This document shows positions 32,609 through 43,620 of a DNA stretch of 64,000 nucleotides, piece after piece. The stretch is from Sphaerulina vaccinii. Taxonomy: Eukaryota; Ascomycota; Dothideomycetes; Mycosphaerellales; Mycosphaerellaceae. The position numbers and the translations under genes were made by a program. Under the pieces are notes generated by a model. The model had not been told where the DNA came from, ran no database searches, and saw nothing but the letters and a program-made list of their open reading frames with translations. The stretch lies in NCBI GenBank assembly GCA_022570795.1, contig JAKUDP010000008.1:1798001-1862000 (forward strand), in the 5' to 3' direction. The number at the start of each line of letters is the position of its first letter. Within the stretch, counting starts at the first letter, position 1.

Positions 32609-33348
32609 ACATTTCTCACACATTGCCTGATGAAAGCTATGCCTTGACTTGTGAAGGCTTGAGGTCTCAGAGCGGTGACACTCCTGCACCTTCATATCAG
32701 CCCACCTCAACATTGCGGCCCATGGCGCTCGGCATGCCCGACGCGCAGCATGTCTCCATATCCATTGGCAGCTGAGATCCAGCTTCGAAGCGATATATGT
32801 GCACGTGGTGGCTGCAGGAACAGCTGAGACAGCTCCTACCAACAAGCCATACCCCACAAGTGCATGCATCGAGCTGAATAAACTTCGCATTCGCGACGCC
32901 ACAGGCGAGAAGATGCGAAGCTCGAACGTCTGTCCTCTGGGCTTCTAACAGCGCTTCTCAAGCAGATACCACAACAATATGCCTGAGTGACTACCCTCAA
33001 CTCATCGACAGGCTCCAGGTACCCTGCAGTACTGGTCGCTTCTGCCAAAGCTAGTGCAGCAACAATGAATCGAGACATAAGAGTCGTGGCGCACAACATG
33101 CATACCAACGCTCGGCGTCAGGTCTATGTGGAAAACATGGCTGGCTGAAATGCGAGAGAGCTCTTTGTGCATCGAAGTCATACGACCACCCATGCAAGGC
33201 TGCATGGTACAGCTGGAACGAACGGGTGGCGCGGTTGCGCTTCCCGGCTCTTCAGTGATATAAGAACAGCCTGTTGCTCACAGCCTCACGTAGTAATCAT
33301 TCAGTCACTTACTTAGCTTCTGAGTACATCCAGCTCGAATCACTGATC
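32609..33348. other. intergenic region upstream of tyrosinase
   Basis: This 0.74-kb region has no gene-like frame. The final 100 bases (GTGATATAAGAACAGCC at about 33254-33270) include a TATA-like ATATAA about 90 bases before the tyrosinase start, a plausible core promoter. Confidence 0.4.
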
Positions 33349-35974
33349 ATGGCTTCCTGGAACGACGTGCTTGGCTCAGGCATCCCGAAGACGGCCGGAC
33401 GTAGGCATCTACATCAGCCCAATAAGCTCACTACCTTGGCTAACAATGATGAGCAGAGAGTCCTGCCACTCGCAAAGAGCTACGAGACTTGACAGATGAA
33501 GAGCGATACCTATTCGCTGAAGGTTTAGCGAGGTTCCAGCAGAAGGATTTGGACAAGGTCAAGCAGTCAGCAGACAGCTACTATGAGATAGCTGGTAGGT
33601 GCTCCTCAGTACGTGAAGGACAGCCAAACACGACGTCTCTGAGTCGCTGCCTGCTTTTCATATTGGCTTGTCTTCGACTCGAGTCGCGTAGTGCTTTGCA
33701 AAAGCGCAGAGAGCTCATTCGACTGAGGTCTCAGAACCGCCCTCTAATGCTATGATAGGGATCCATGGTCTTCCATATCGTCGATGGCCGAACGAAGACT
33801 GGAATAAGGATATGCCGAGAGACATCACTCCAGATCAAGACAGATTCTTCAAGAGAAACGGTGGAAGAGGTTTCTGCACCCACTCTTCGATATTGTTCCT
33901 TACATGGCATCGACCCTTCCTCGCTCTCTTCGAAGTACGTGAACTCAGAAATTGCTCAGGCTTCCAGCTGCTGATTGAGTCAGGCCAAATTGTACGAGAA
34001 CGTTCGGCTCATCGCAGAAGGCATCAGTTCTGCCGATGGGCAAGACCGCTACCTAGCGGCAGCCAAGACCTTCCGCCTTCCATACTGGGACTGGGCTCGC
34101 GTTGACCGATTCATCTTTCCTGCTGAAGCTCTTGATGCCAAACAGAAGTGGTGGTCTGGTCCGAAGTCTACGAACTCAGTGTGGCCGAGGGCAGGAGTGT
34201 ACAACCCACTACACCAAGCTCCACTTCCGCAGAGTGCAGACCCAGAGATTCTTACAATGGGCAACCCCACACAGCGTCAGAACAACGAAGGCGGCTCAGA
34301 CAAGCAACGCGATACCGAAATGTGGGCACGAGTGAAGCAAATCCAGACGCAACACGATGGAAGTGCCATTTATGCCAAGGATGTGGTCGCTGCCAGGAAT
34401 CTGTCTGAGCGGGTTGCAAACATCCTTGGAGCGTATCAGCGCTACTCTCCAGTCTCTCATAACATGTACTCGTTGCAAGGCCAGACGAAGGAGCAACGAA
34501 CTGCCCGCAAAGAGGTCTGGGGCAGCTTGGAAGATATTCACAACGCCATTCACGATCTCGTCGGTAATGGAGGCCACATGGGTTCTATTGCAGCTTCGTC
34601 CTTCGATCCAGTGAGTAGAGTCAATTCGCCTGCACGACAGATGCATGACTGACACTGCTTAGATCTTTTGGTTGCATCACTGCAACATTGACCGCCTGTT
34701 CGCTCTTTGGCAAGGACTTCACGAAGATCCCACGAATGGAGACTCTTGGGTAACGAACCAGAAGTTCTCACCTACGTTTATGAATCTTATCACCAGGAAG
34801 GAAGATGGCGACGATACGAAGCTCTACCCCTTCAAATACCTCGATTCCAAGACCAAGTCTCTGCAATGGTACACCTCGGCTCAGACGCACAATGTCGAAG
34901 ACTTCAACTACACCTATCCAGAACTTGTTGGTAAGCAGTGATCAACGAACAGAATCCCGTCTCAACATACCTCATCGAGCTTGAGCCTACTGAGGCAGGA
35001 AGCTCAAAGACCGACATCACCAGAGAACCCCACTGTTTTCCACAGATACTTGCTTACGTATCACTTCTGCAGGCTTACAGTCACTCTCTCTTGACGCTCG
35101 AAGGAAAAAACTCGTCCCTGCCGTAGACGCCTTGTACCCGCAGCCGGCCGACGATATCGCAGCAAGCTTCTTGAACCAGCCAGACGCCGGCGCACGCATG
35201 CTGCCACAAGCCTTTACGATCAGTACTATGGCTGTGAACCACCTCCAAGCCACTGCCGACAAAGGCATGGAAGTCGTTGCTGCTCTACCAGAGCCGCAAG
35301 CCCTGCTCACAGAGTCTCTAAAACCTGAGAAACCTTTCCTGCGCGATCTTGCTCCACAAGGCAAATTCCTTGACTGGATTGTCAACATCAAAGGAGAGAA
35401 GCACGCCTTAGACGGCAAATACGTGGTATACGTATTCCTTGATGCTGTGGAAGAAGATAATGTGTCTCTCTGGCCTCTTTCGCCACATTTTGTGGGACTC
35501 TTCGCACCACTGGGCCAAGCAGTAGGAACAGGCTGCGAGGCATGTCAAACTGCTCAAGACGAGAAATTACAAGTCACAGGACAAATCCCACTGACTGTCG
35601 CTTTGATGGAGAGGTACATCGCGCAGATGATTCCAGACATGACTGTGGATACTGTAGTGCCATACTTGGCTAAGAACCTGCATTGGAGAGTCGCTGTGGT
35701 AAGCTGTTCTATCCCACCGACCTTTGCTTCTGACACTGACTGACTATTACAGGATCACCAAGCCCTAGACGATAGATCCCAAGTCCCTGGCCTGACAGTC
35801 TTCGTCATCTCCAACGAGGTTACCGTGACTGAGCCACCTGACGAACTTCCCATCTTCTCAGATGGAGTCACTATTCATGCTGAAGCTACTACAAATCTCA
35901 ACGGGCAGGGTAGAGGCAATGGCACTGGCCTGGCTGTTGGTGAAGAAGGAACACAGAGAACGACTTCTGGCTAG
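33349..35974 (+). CDS. tyrosinase / polyphenol oxidase (long type)
   Basis: There are seven exons: 33349-33400, 33457-33594, 33759-33934, 33984-34610, 34663-34930, 35073-35698 and 35753-35974, giving 702 residues with all phases matching. Copper A ligands are His-66 (GIHGLPY), His-105 and His-114 (FCTHSSILFLTWHRPF); Cys-103 is placed to make the Cys–His thioether. Copper B ligands are His-308, His-312 (HNAIHDLVGNGGH) and a His in FWLHHCNIDR (336/337). A C-terminal domain follows, as in fungal long tyrosinases, which are often activated by its removal. There is no signal peptide, so it is probably cytosolic. It oxidises mono- and diphenols to quinones for melanin or tyrosine-derived metabolites. 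The fifth intron is an introner-like copy. Confidence 0.92.
34931..35072 (+). repeat. introner-like element, copy 2 (intron of tyrosinase gene)
   Basis: This 142-nt intron begins GTAAGCAGT, has GAGCCTACTGAGG and AAGCTCAAAGAC in the middle, and CACAGATACTTGCTTAC near the end. It matches the TFIIIC intron at 28127-28268 in length and block order; other introns of the same tyrosinase gene do not. Confidence 0.75.
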
Positions 35975-36177
35975 TTGGAAATTGAGACATGGTCGGTAGT
36001 CCCTTTCTGATATCAAGAGTACCAAGCATGTGAATTCACGATACCTCGAGCTGGCCTTTCTCCGTCTCATGCAACAACTTCAGCCTCTCTGCCTGGGTTA
36101 CATAAAGTAGCATGGTCTCCGCCTCATCATGTGGGAGCCTGACGCGGTGTATGAACATTACATCCAACCTTTGCCCA

Positions 36178-37479
36178 CTAATCTTCGTCCAATAAGGGTC
36201 GCTTCGTGCCTCGAGGATCCAGCGACTCACGGATCGAAGTCTGAAGGGTTTCCCACACGATCTGTTTCCTCATCACGTTATCCTTGTGCACTTCACGTAC
36301 CTTTTTTCTCATAGCCCGAATAGCAGACTCGAGGTCCGAGTTGTCTCTATGCCCATACCGATCTATCAGGTCTGCAATGGCGATGAACTCGATTGGAGCT
36401 ATCACAGCTCTCTTGCCCAGGCCATCGTTGGCGAAAGCGCGTTTGTTGCACCTCGCCATTTCGTCGAAGCGGTCGAAGACTTTCTTCATAAGTGTCTTCT
36501 GCTCACCAGTGCACGGGTATGTTTCGATGCCCGCCACGAAGTACTTCTCGACCCAATAGCTGGTACCTTTGAATAGAGTAGCCTCCTGGATCTGCTGGGC
36601 GGCGCGTTGTCTTTCAACGATCTGTACGAAGGACGATATGAACTTGTCGTGGCCAGCTCCACGTCGATTGTCGCTCACTATGGCGAGGAAGAGTTAGCTG
36701 CGTAGACACATCGACTTTCATGAGGTTCAGAGACAACCGCACTTACAGTTGGCAACGCGCAAGAAGTCCTTTTGAAAGCTTTTCGCGAGATTCTGCCAGT
36801 CGCCCTTTTTGGCTTGGGACTTTTCGGCTGGCGTGAGTGGATTGCCACGCTGAACTCGCTCGAAGAGTTCATGCTCCTGGTCATCTGTCATGGCGACATA
36901 TTCGTAGCACAAGAAGCTCTTTTTCCAGAACTCTGCCTGGGCAGCCTGAGGTAGGTATCTGCGCCCTCGCACTGACTTCGTCCCAGACTCCGTCGCTTCG
37001 CGGAAGTACCACTTCCGCCCATGTCGGTCGTGGCAAGGTATGAGGCCTTCGGTGAATCGTTTCACGGAGGTCAAGCGTTGTTTCCCATCAATGCATACCA
37101 TTGTCTCCTTGCGTATGCTCCCGAAGATGGTTTGTATCCTCTTGTTGAAGATGAGACCAGGCACGTAATAGCCTTGGAAGAGTGAGTCGATGAGCCCAGT
37201 TTGGTTCTCCTCGTTCCACACGACTCCGCGCTGATACACCGGATCCAAATCGATGCCATCTGGTGTGTTGAGTAAGATCATGAGGTCGCGTAGGTTGTAC
37301 TTTTTCTCATCGTAGCGCGGAAGTGCGCGCGATATTTGAAAACCGCCTAGATCTTCGATGGCTTCAGCATCGTCATCTGAGGAAGAGTCCGAGTCCTCGA
37401 CTACTTCGGCCTTGACCTTGCGAGTGGGCATTGTTGAGAATGTCGCCGATGGTGGTGGTATGTGGAGAGGCGTTGTCAT
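36178..37479 (-). CDS. DUF262 (ParB/GmrSD-like) domain protein
   Basis: There are two exons, 37479-36747 and 36677-36178, with a 69-nt intron, giving 410 residues (394 if the start is MPTRKVK). The DUF262 core is clear: NLRDLMILLNTPDGIDLDP, then VYQRGVVWNEENQTGLIDSL (about 78-97) and CIDGKQRLTSV (about 127-137). The DGxQR motif is the hallmark of the family and was proposed to bind or hydrolyse nucleotide in bacterial GmrS/Dnd-type restriction proteins. The acidic N-terminus (EDSDSSSDDDAE) and C-terminal helical domain are fungal-specific. No HNH nuclease half is attached. The function in fungi is unknown. Confidence 0.88.
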
Positions 37480-38311
37480 TTGGAGGCTGCGGTATGGTTG
37501 TGCTCACTGATCAGCGCGTATCGACTGAATTGAAGCGTAGTGTGATGTTACTGTGTTGGATGTCCGGTTTTCATGGAGAATTTCTTTGAGTGGCATTTCT
37601 GAGATGGGACGTGTTGCACGACTTGCAGGGGTGCAACAACGGCAGGAGGTCAATTTCAAATCAAGAAGGAGCCGCTCAACAGCGCGACTGCAATTCTCCA
37701 TTCTTGTGTCCTCCGCGAGATCGGTTTTGCTTCTCACAGCGTGGAGTATCTGGGTTTGTGGGAGAACACGAAGATGACCTCGAAGATGTTTCCACACATT
37801 TAGACCTGCCACGACGCCGAACTTCCAGACACGGCGCCGAGAACTTCTTGTCGGAGTCCAGAGAGCTCGATTCTTTGAACCTTGCCTGCAAAGGCGATCT
37901 AGCAGAGGTGAGTAAGCACATTGGTGTACCGATGTGCCTTGGAATTACTCACGTTCCCTGCAATGGCATACTGAAGCTATGGTGATGGACAGTCGTCTCC
38001 TTGTCGACTTACGGCTTGTCCTGCAAGAGCTACTGTTCAGTCTTTCCAAGATGCGCCTGGCTTGCCAATGAAGTCAATATGGTGAAATATCCTGTTTCTC
38101 ATTAGTTCCATCGGCATCGTGCGGCCCTATTCGACGTTCTCGCCAGCAAAGGAAGCCGAAGAAGCTCGTTTGAAGTGCCTGGTGGTCATGTCATGCTCTT
38201 GATTCAGGCCGATGTAAGCTAGTATCACAAGCCCAGTATAACTACAAGTGCGCATCTCTTTCGCGCACGCATCATTAGCGCCCACACTTCTGATCCCGAT
38301 GCAGCACACAT
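37480..38311. other. intergenic region
   Basis: This 0.83-kb region lies between two minus-strand genes. Overlapping short frames on both strands (37504-37985) are not convincing. There are no repeats. Confidence 0.4.
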
Positions 38312-39233
38312 CTAGTCCAAGTTCGCAGTGACGTTTGAGAACTCGCCCTTCTCCAGCTTCGTCTTCCAGAAGATAGGATTCGTGTCCATGAAGCCGTGCT
38401 TGACCCAGCCCTCCTCCTTGACGTGGTACAAGTTGATGAAACCACCTGAGAAGGCATCTCTGTGTGTTGCAGCCAGGATACTTCTCTTTCCGAGCTCCAG
38501 AGCCTCCTCATCCTCCAAGTCGTACTTGTACTCTGCATCCAGCACACCGTATGCGAACGTCTGACCTGAACCAACACAGAACAAGTTACCTGCTAACCGC
38601 GTTCCGTCGCTGTCGATGTAGTAGAGAGCTGGACCTTCGGTAGGTGTCACACCGGCGCACATGGTTCCCATACTCAGGCCCATGCCTTTGTAGCTGTAGA
38701 CGAGGTTGGCGAGGATCTTCGATGCGGCGGCGACAGAGATACGGCGCTTGTGACGGAGTTCGTGGAGTCGACATTGCATTCCGAGGTATGCGAGCCAGTA
38801 TTGACAGTCCTACAAGAAGTGAAGCTATGTCAGCGTGCCATAACATCTACCATCATATCTCTAGATACCAACTCACAGCAGCACCACCAGCCATCGTTCC
38901 CAGCAGCGCACTGTTGATCTCAATGACCTTCTTCACTGTCTGACTGGCAATCCAGTTTCCTGCTGTGGCTCTCGAATCTGTGGCAACGATGATGCCGCCC
39001 TTGAAGCGGAAGGCGAGTGTTGTCGTTCCGTGGGCGATCTTGATGGGACATTGCGGGTTCGAGTGGTCATCGGTCATGGCGCGCAACCAGGCAGCATTGT
39101 TGGCGACTGGCGGTAATGCGAAGTTGAGGTTGAGTTGTGGTTGGACGTCGAGAGCGAGTTGGAGCTGCTCTTCCTCGCTGTAGCCCTCGTTCTGAAAGGC
39201 CGGGCGGCTGTATTGAGCCACCAGCGAGTCCAT
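38312..39233 (-). CDS. pre2: 20S proteasome subunit beta-5 (chymotrypsin-like)
   Basis: There are two exons, 39233-38877 and 38809-38312, with a 67-nt intron, giving 284 residues. The start MDSLVAQYSRPAF is preceded by an open frame without support. A 69-residue propeptide ends at KIAHG, before Thr-70 (TTTLAFRF), which becomes the catalytic Thr-1 after self-cleavage. Asp-17, Lys-33 equivalents lie in VATDSRATAG and the following helix. SMGTMCAGVTPTEGPALYYID and YGVLD are family signatures. The subunit carries the chymotrypsin-like activity of the proteasome. Confidence 0.95.
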
Positions 39234-39513
39234 CTTGGGAGTATGTGAAGAGGCTGTGATGAGTGGTCGGAGATGTAGTTGTCGTGAAGGTGGAGGTGTC
39301 GATGTCGATGAAGTGGTGGATGTTTGGTTATGGTGGTCTTGTTTAAAGTCGAGCTCGTATGGAGCTCGCGACAAGGCAGGCGCGACGCATCACCGGCCCC
39401 TTCCGCCTGAGGCAGCAACAGCACTCACCGATCTTCCTGTCCAATTCCCCTTCTCTACCGTATCTTACATACAATGTCAAGTATCATACTAGTCCCTGCT
39501 GAGCTCTTCGACC

Positions 39514-40868
39514 ATGGCTGAAGACTGGCGGAAAGCTGTTTCCTTCAGCGAGCGGCTCAGCAACACCACAGAAATGCAAGTACGTGCCATGTATCACGCA
39601 CTGAACCATTCATGACTAACTTGCCTTAGCATCTCAGCCTACAAGACTGCAAACCCAGATTGTCAGGCTTCGGAAGCCTCTACTCAGGCCAAGGCACGAG
39701 AAGAGCAAGCTAGGAGAGCTGCTAAGTCTTTGGTGCAGATTATCCCGACTTCATCTGCCAGACTTCCAGCTTATTTATCGTGTAGGATGAGTATCTCGAA
39801 CTGGTCCGAAGAAGTGTCCACGAACTTCTTGCATCAGCGGCGACGACCCCAGCCGGTGATCTCTATACCAACGAACACCACTTTCCGAATCTCCCGGCCT
39901 CAGGAGCAACCATAGGCAGATACACGAACGCAGAGCACTTCAATGACGGGCTCTTCTCAGAAGTCTTTCGCGCTCTGGACCCAAACTTACCTCCTGAAGG
40001 TGGTAAGTTGAGGATGGTGGCATTGAAAGTCACGAATCCGCCCATCATGCAACCTCCACACGACTCCATTCGTGAAGCGCGCATCCTCGAGAAGGCTACG
40101 CACGAGAACGTCATCCTGCTTATCGACACCTTCAGACAATCAGACGGCACGTTCGTCCTAGTGTTTCCATACATGCCCTTCAGCCTCGAAACACTTCTCC
40201 GGCAAAAGTCATCTACTCCAGCAAATCGTAAAGCTATTCTGAGAGACATCTTCTCTGGACTCGAGCACATTCATGGTCTGGGAATCATACATCGAGATGT
40301 CAAGCCCTCTAACATCCTTCTAGCGACTCCGAATGGTCCCGCGTATCTCGCAGACTTTGGCATAGCTTGGTCTCCTACCGACAGTGCTTCCGAAAAGCCC
40401 AACGAGAAGATCTTAGACGTTGGAACGACATGCTACAGACCACCGGAACTTCTCTTCGGCTACTCATCTTACACCACGAAACTGGACATGTGGGCAGCCG
40501 GATGCGTTGCAGCACAAATGCTATGTTTGAACGACGAGACACTATTCGATGCTGGAGACTTGGGAAGTGAGCTTGCGTTGATCAAGAGCATGTTTCAGAT
40601 TTTGGGCACTCCTGATCTGGAGGTCTGGCCAGAAGCTGAGAAGATGCCGGATTGGGGAAAGATGAATTTCACCAAGTATCCTTCAAAGCAATGGGAGGAG
40701 ATCTTACAGGGTGTGAACGAGGATGAAAGAGATCTGGTCAAGCAAATGGTACAGTACGAGAGCTCATGGCGATTGAGCGCTGGAGACGTGAGTCCGAAAT
40801 GAGTCGTAGCTTGACGACCCACGTATGCTGACCTGTAGCAGGCGCTGAAACATCCCGCTCTGAGCTGA
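39514..40868 (+). CDS. CDK-type Ser/Thr protein kinase (CAK/Csk1-like)
   Basis: There are four exons: 39514-39575, 39630-39732, 39786-40787 and 40842-40868, giving 397 residues. The first intron keeps frame only with a GC donor (AAAT|GCAAGT), giving NTTEIISAYKTANPDC. The kinase domain runs about residues 85-390. Present are the beta-3 lysine (MVALKV), catalytic loop HRDVKPSNI, DFG (YLADFGIAW), and TTCYRPPELLFG in place of the usual APE. The insert after WAAGCVAAQML is CMGC-like. The activation segment lacks a normal CDK T-loop 'YTHEVVTLWYR', as in monomeric CDK-activating kinases such as Csk1/Cak1. Assignment to CAK is inference. Confidence 0.83.
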
Positions 40869-41570
40869 GGACACACGACTTATATGCGAAACATCCATAT
40901 CCTCGCGACACGCAGCCACATCTCTGAGGCCATCTTTGGAAAGTTGAGTCCATGGCGACGTCCATTGTCTGCAGGAGAGCAATAGCCTGGTGCACGCGCG
41001 TGAACAGAGACAATCGTGGGCTGGTCACAATCACACGGACGTTTAACTGCTTACCGGCTGGATAGGACATACACTGGTGAACACAATTGACAAGTACTGC
41101 CTTGACAGCGACCTAGTCTGCAATGACGCCTCTGCATCCCACAACTACAAGCCATTTAGGCTACTTCGCTTACTCCACACGACGAAAGATCAGCTTTGTT
41201 CTACGCGAGTGGCTGGCACCTGTCAATTAGCCGTTATCCACAACGAATAATGAAGCGGTCGAGACTTTAGTGGCACGGGTGTCCAGTGTCAGCTCGCGAG
41301 GTGCTGCACAAAGTACCTGGATGGATTGCCTTCGCTGTTCGCGCTGAAAATAGCTGCTCTCGCGACCCTGTCGTGTAACACGACACCGCCTAGCCGCTGA
41401 AGGTATTGTAGTGGCGGAGCACAGGCATCAATTTTTCCTTGCACACCGCAGGCAACTTCTGTTGAGGACGTTCGCGATTTCCCTCGTAGGACATTTCTAT
41501 CATCAAGTACGCCGGCTATCGGGCTTCACGACGTTGATGCGAATTCTGTGATCTTCAAGACGAGCATACC
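40869..41570. other. intergenic region at left border of accessory island
   Basis: This 0.7-kb region has no gene-like frame. It separates the kinase gene from the HET-domain pseudogene. No repeat was seen. Confidence 0.4.
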
Positions 41571-43536
41571 ATGGTCTTGTTCAATATGCACCTTATCAAC
41601 ATCCGCACGTTTCATCTAGAGGCATTCCTAGACGATAATTACCGGCCATCATACGCCATCCTGTCGCATACTTGGGATCACGAAGAGGTTACCTTTCAGG
41701 ACATTGCCGACCTGCAGATGGCACAGACGAAGAAGGGATTTCTAAAGATAAATTATATCTGCGAACAAGCAAGAAAGGACAACTTGACGCACGTATGGGT
41801 CGATACGTGCTGCATCGACAAGCCCAGCAGCGCAGACCTGTCTGAAGCCATAAATTCCATGTTCAGTTGGTATCGAGAGGCAACGGCTTGCTATGTCTAC
41901 CTCGCGGACGTCACGAGTGAGAATCAAGGCATCTTCAACCCTTTTGGTACAAGGAATGGTGATTTGAGATCAAAGGCATCACAGTCGAGGTGGTTCACCA
42001 GAGGCTGGACGCTCCGGGAACTGCTAGCGCCACTACGTCTCTATTTCTTCGACGCAGCCTGGAACTGTATTGGCGCTCTCTCAGATCTCGCGGAGAAAGT
42101 CTCCGAGCTCACCAGTATCCCCAGAATGCTACTGCGAAAGCAGACCAGTCTTAACGATTATAGTATTGCTCGACGGATGTCCTGGGCATCATGCCGTTTC
42201 ACGACACGAGTCGAAGACCAAGCTTACTGCCTTCTCGGTTTGTTCGACGTCAACATGCCGCTCTTGTACGGAGAGAGCGGCAAAGCTTTTATACGACTTC
42301 AAGAAGAGATCATAAAGACTACGGAGGACGACTCCTTCTTAGCATGGGCGTGTGGGCTGGAAAAGTTTGATCCCGACTTTGCACAGCACGAACTCGAAAG
42401 ACAAGCGAGCACTTCAGATCTAGACAAGAGAGAGTCCCGTGTTATCATCGATGAGAGAGTCCCGTGTTATCGATGTGCTGGCCACTGAATCGATCATGTT
42501 CAGGTACTGCGGCCACATCGTATCGACAACTTCAGCATTGACCAAGCGCACCTGGAATATGACCAATCAGGGCTTGAGACTCGAACTGCCATTGACAAAA
42601 GACCTACACGATAGCTGTCTGGCACGCTTGAACTGCTATGATGAGCGCGACATCACGGCTCTGTTTCAGCTTAGCCTGTGGTGTGAGCACCACGCGTTTC
42701 ACGGCAACAGAGAGTGTAGTGTATTGGCACTTCGTTCCAGGCCAGTTCCGGTCATAGCCACGAATGCAGCGGCCGATTCCTTTCGTCTTCGAGAGATCGT
42801 GATAGGACGCCATTGTTCGGCGAAGCACCAGTGGATCTACTTGAAATGTTTCAGCTGCCTGTCAACACCAGGAGACTCGTGCCAGTTCCGTCTACAGTCT
42901 ATGCACGACCAACGATGGGAGCACTCTGGAAGGGGCTACAGGTTTTCAAAGCATCCCGCGGACATCGAACGTGGCGCAGAGTTCCGAATCCAGTGCGAGA
43001 TGATCGTAGCGTCAACCACTACTGTCTCAAGCGTGCGCATCAATGTGAAGAGTAGTCTGCACTATGGCTCCCAGAACATATGGCGACAGGGAATAGGCAT
43101 TCGCGTCGGCGACGAACAAACGACAAGACTTGTCGTAGGCCATGGCGATATCCATCACCTCAACGAGGACCTAGATATCGGCGTACAGCTGTACCCTTAC
43201 GGAGACAATTGGCTACTGGCCGTATTCACCATCCCGCGACTGTTCACCACGCCTCTCAGCTTGTCCAACCCCAGCTCAAAGTTAGTCAATTCTGTCTTAG
43301 CTATACTTCGCATGAGTACCGCGCTTCCCATGGAAGGCAGGCAGGACTGGTTTGCTGGTATTCCTAGCTGGGTGTTCAGATCTTTGCAATCTACTGCAGA
43401 GAAGTCACCAGATCCGTACGTGCTTCCCGTGGTTCGACTCAATGATCTCAACGATATCGAAGGACTTCGCAAGTTACAGTTTGCGCTCTGGCACTCCGAG
43501 TGCTGCGGAGGAGTTCTAGGTAGCACTTTGCACTGA
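41571..43536 (+). pseudogene. HET-domain (heterokaryon incompatibility) gene, frameshifted
   Basis: The first frame (41571-42488) carries the HET domain: YAILSHTWDHEEVTFQDI (about 28-45), HVWVDTCCIDK, SMFSWYREATACYVYL and RGWTLRELLAP, followed by DQAYCLLGLFDVNMPLLYGE. It ends soon after at a TGA. The next frame (to 43536) continues the usual HET-protein C-terminal half, including FRYCGHI and MTNQGLRLELPL. The shift comes from a 25-bp direct duplication at 42428-42471; without it the two frames would join. As it stands the product is a 305-residue HET domain with an altered tail, which might still be active in triggering cell death, so 'pseudogene' is a judgement. No intron can bridge it. Confidence 0.8.
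42428..42471 (+). repeat. 19-bp direct repeat, 25-bp offset, breaks HET frame
   Basis: The 19-mer GAGAGAGTCCCGTGTTATC occurs at 42428-42446 and again at 42453-42471, separated by ATCGAT. The 25-bp offset is 3n+1 and so shifts the reading frame. Confidence 0.9.
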
Positions 43537-43620
43537 TGCGCTAAGTATGTCTCTCTACCGGGGCTATGGACAATTGCTGCCGGCCCCTCCTCGAAATGGC
43601 ACTGTCCAGTTCAAGGCTTA

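Noticed and set aside
41040..41060. GTAAGCAGT on the minus strand as another introner-like copy
   Set aside because: Only the first nine bases match; the middle and 3' blocks are absent.
42441..42475. An intron that would restore the HET frame
   Set aside because: The only GT…AG pairs near the duplication are under 25 nt and have no branch point.
42439..43536. A second independent gene starting at 42439
   Set aside because: It lacks an ATG at its start, continues the HET-protein C-terminus, and is explained by the 25-bp duplication.
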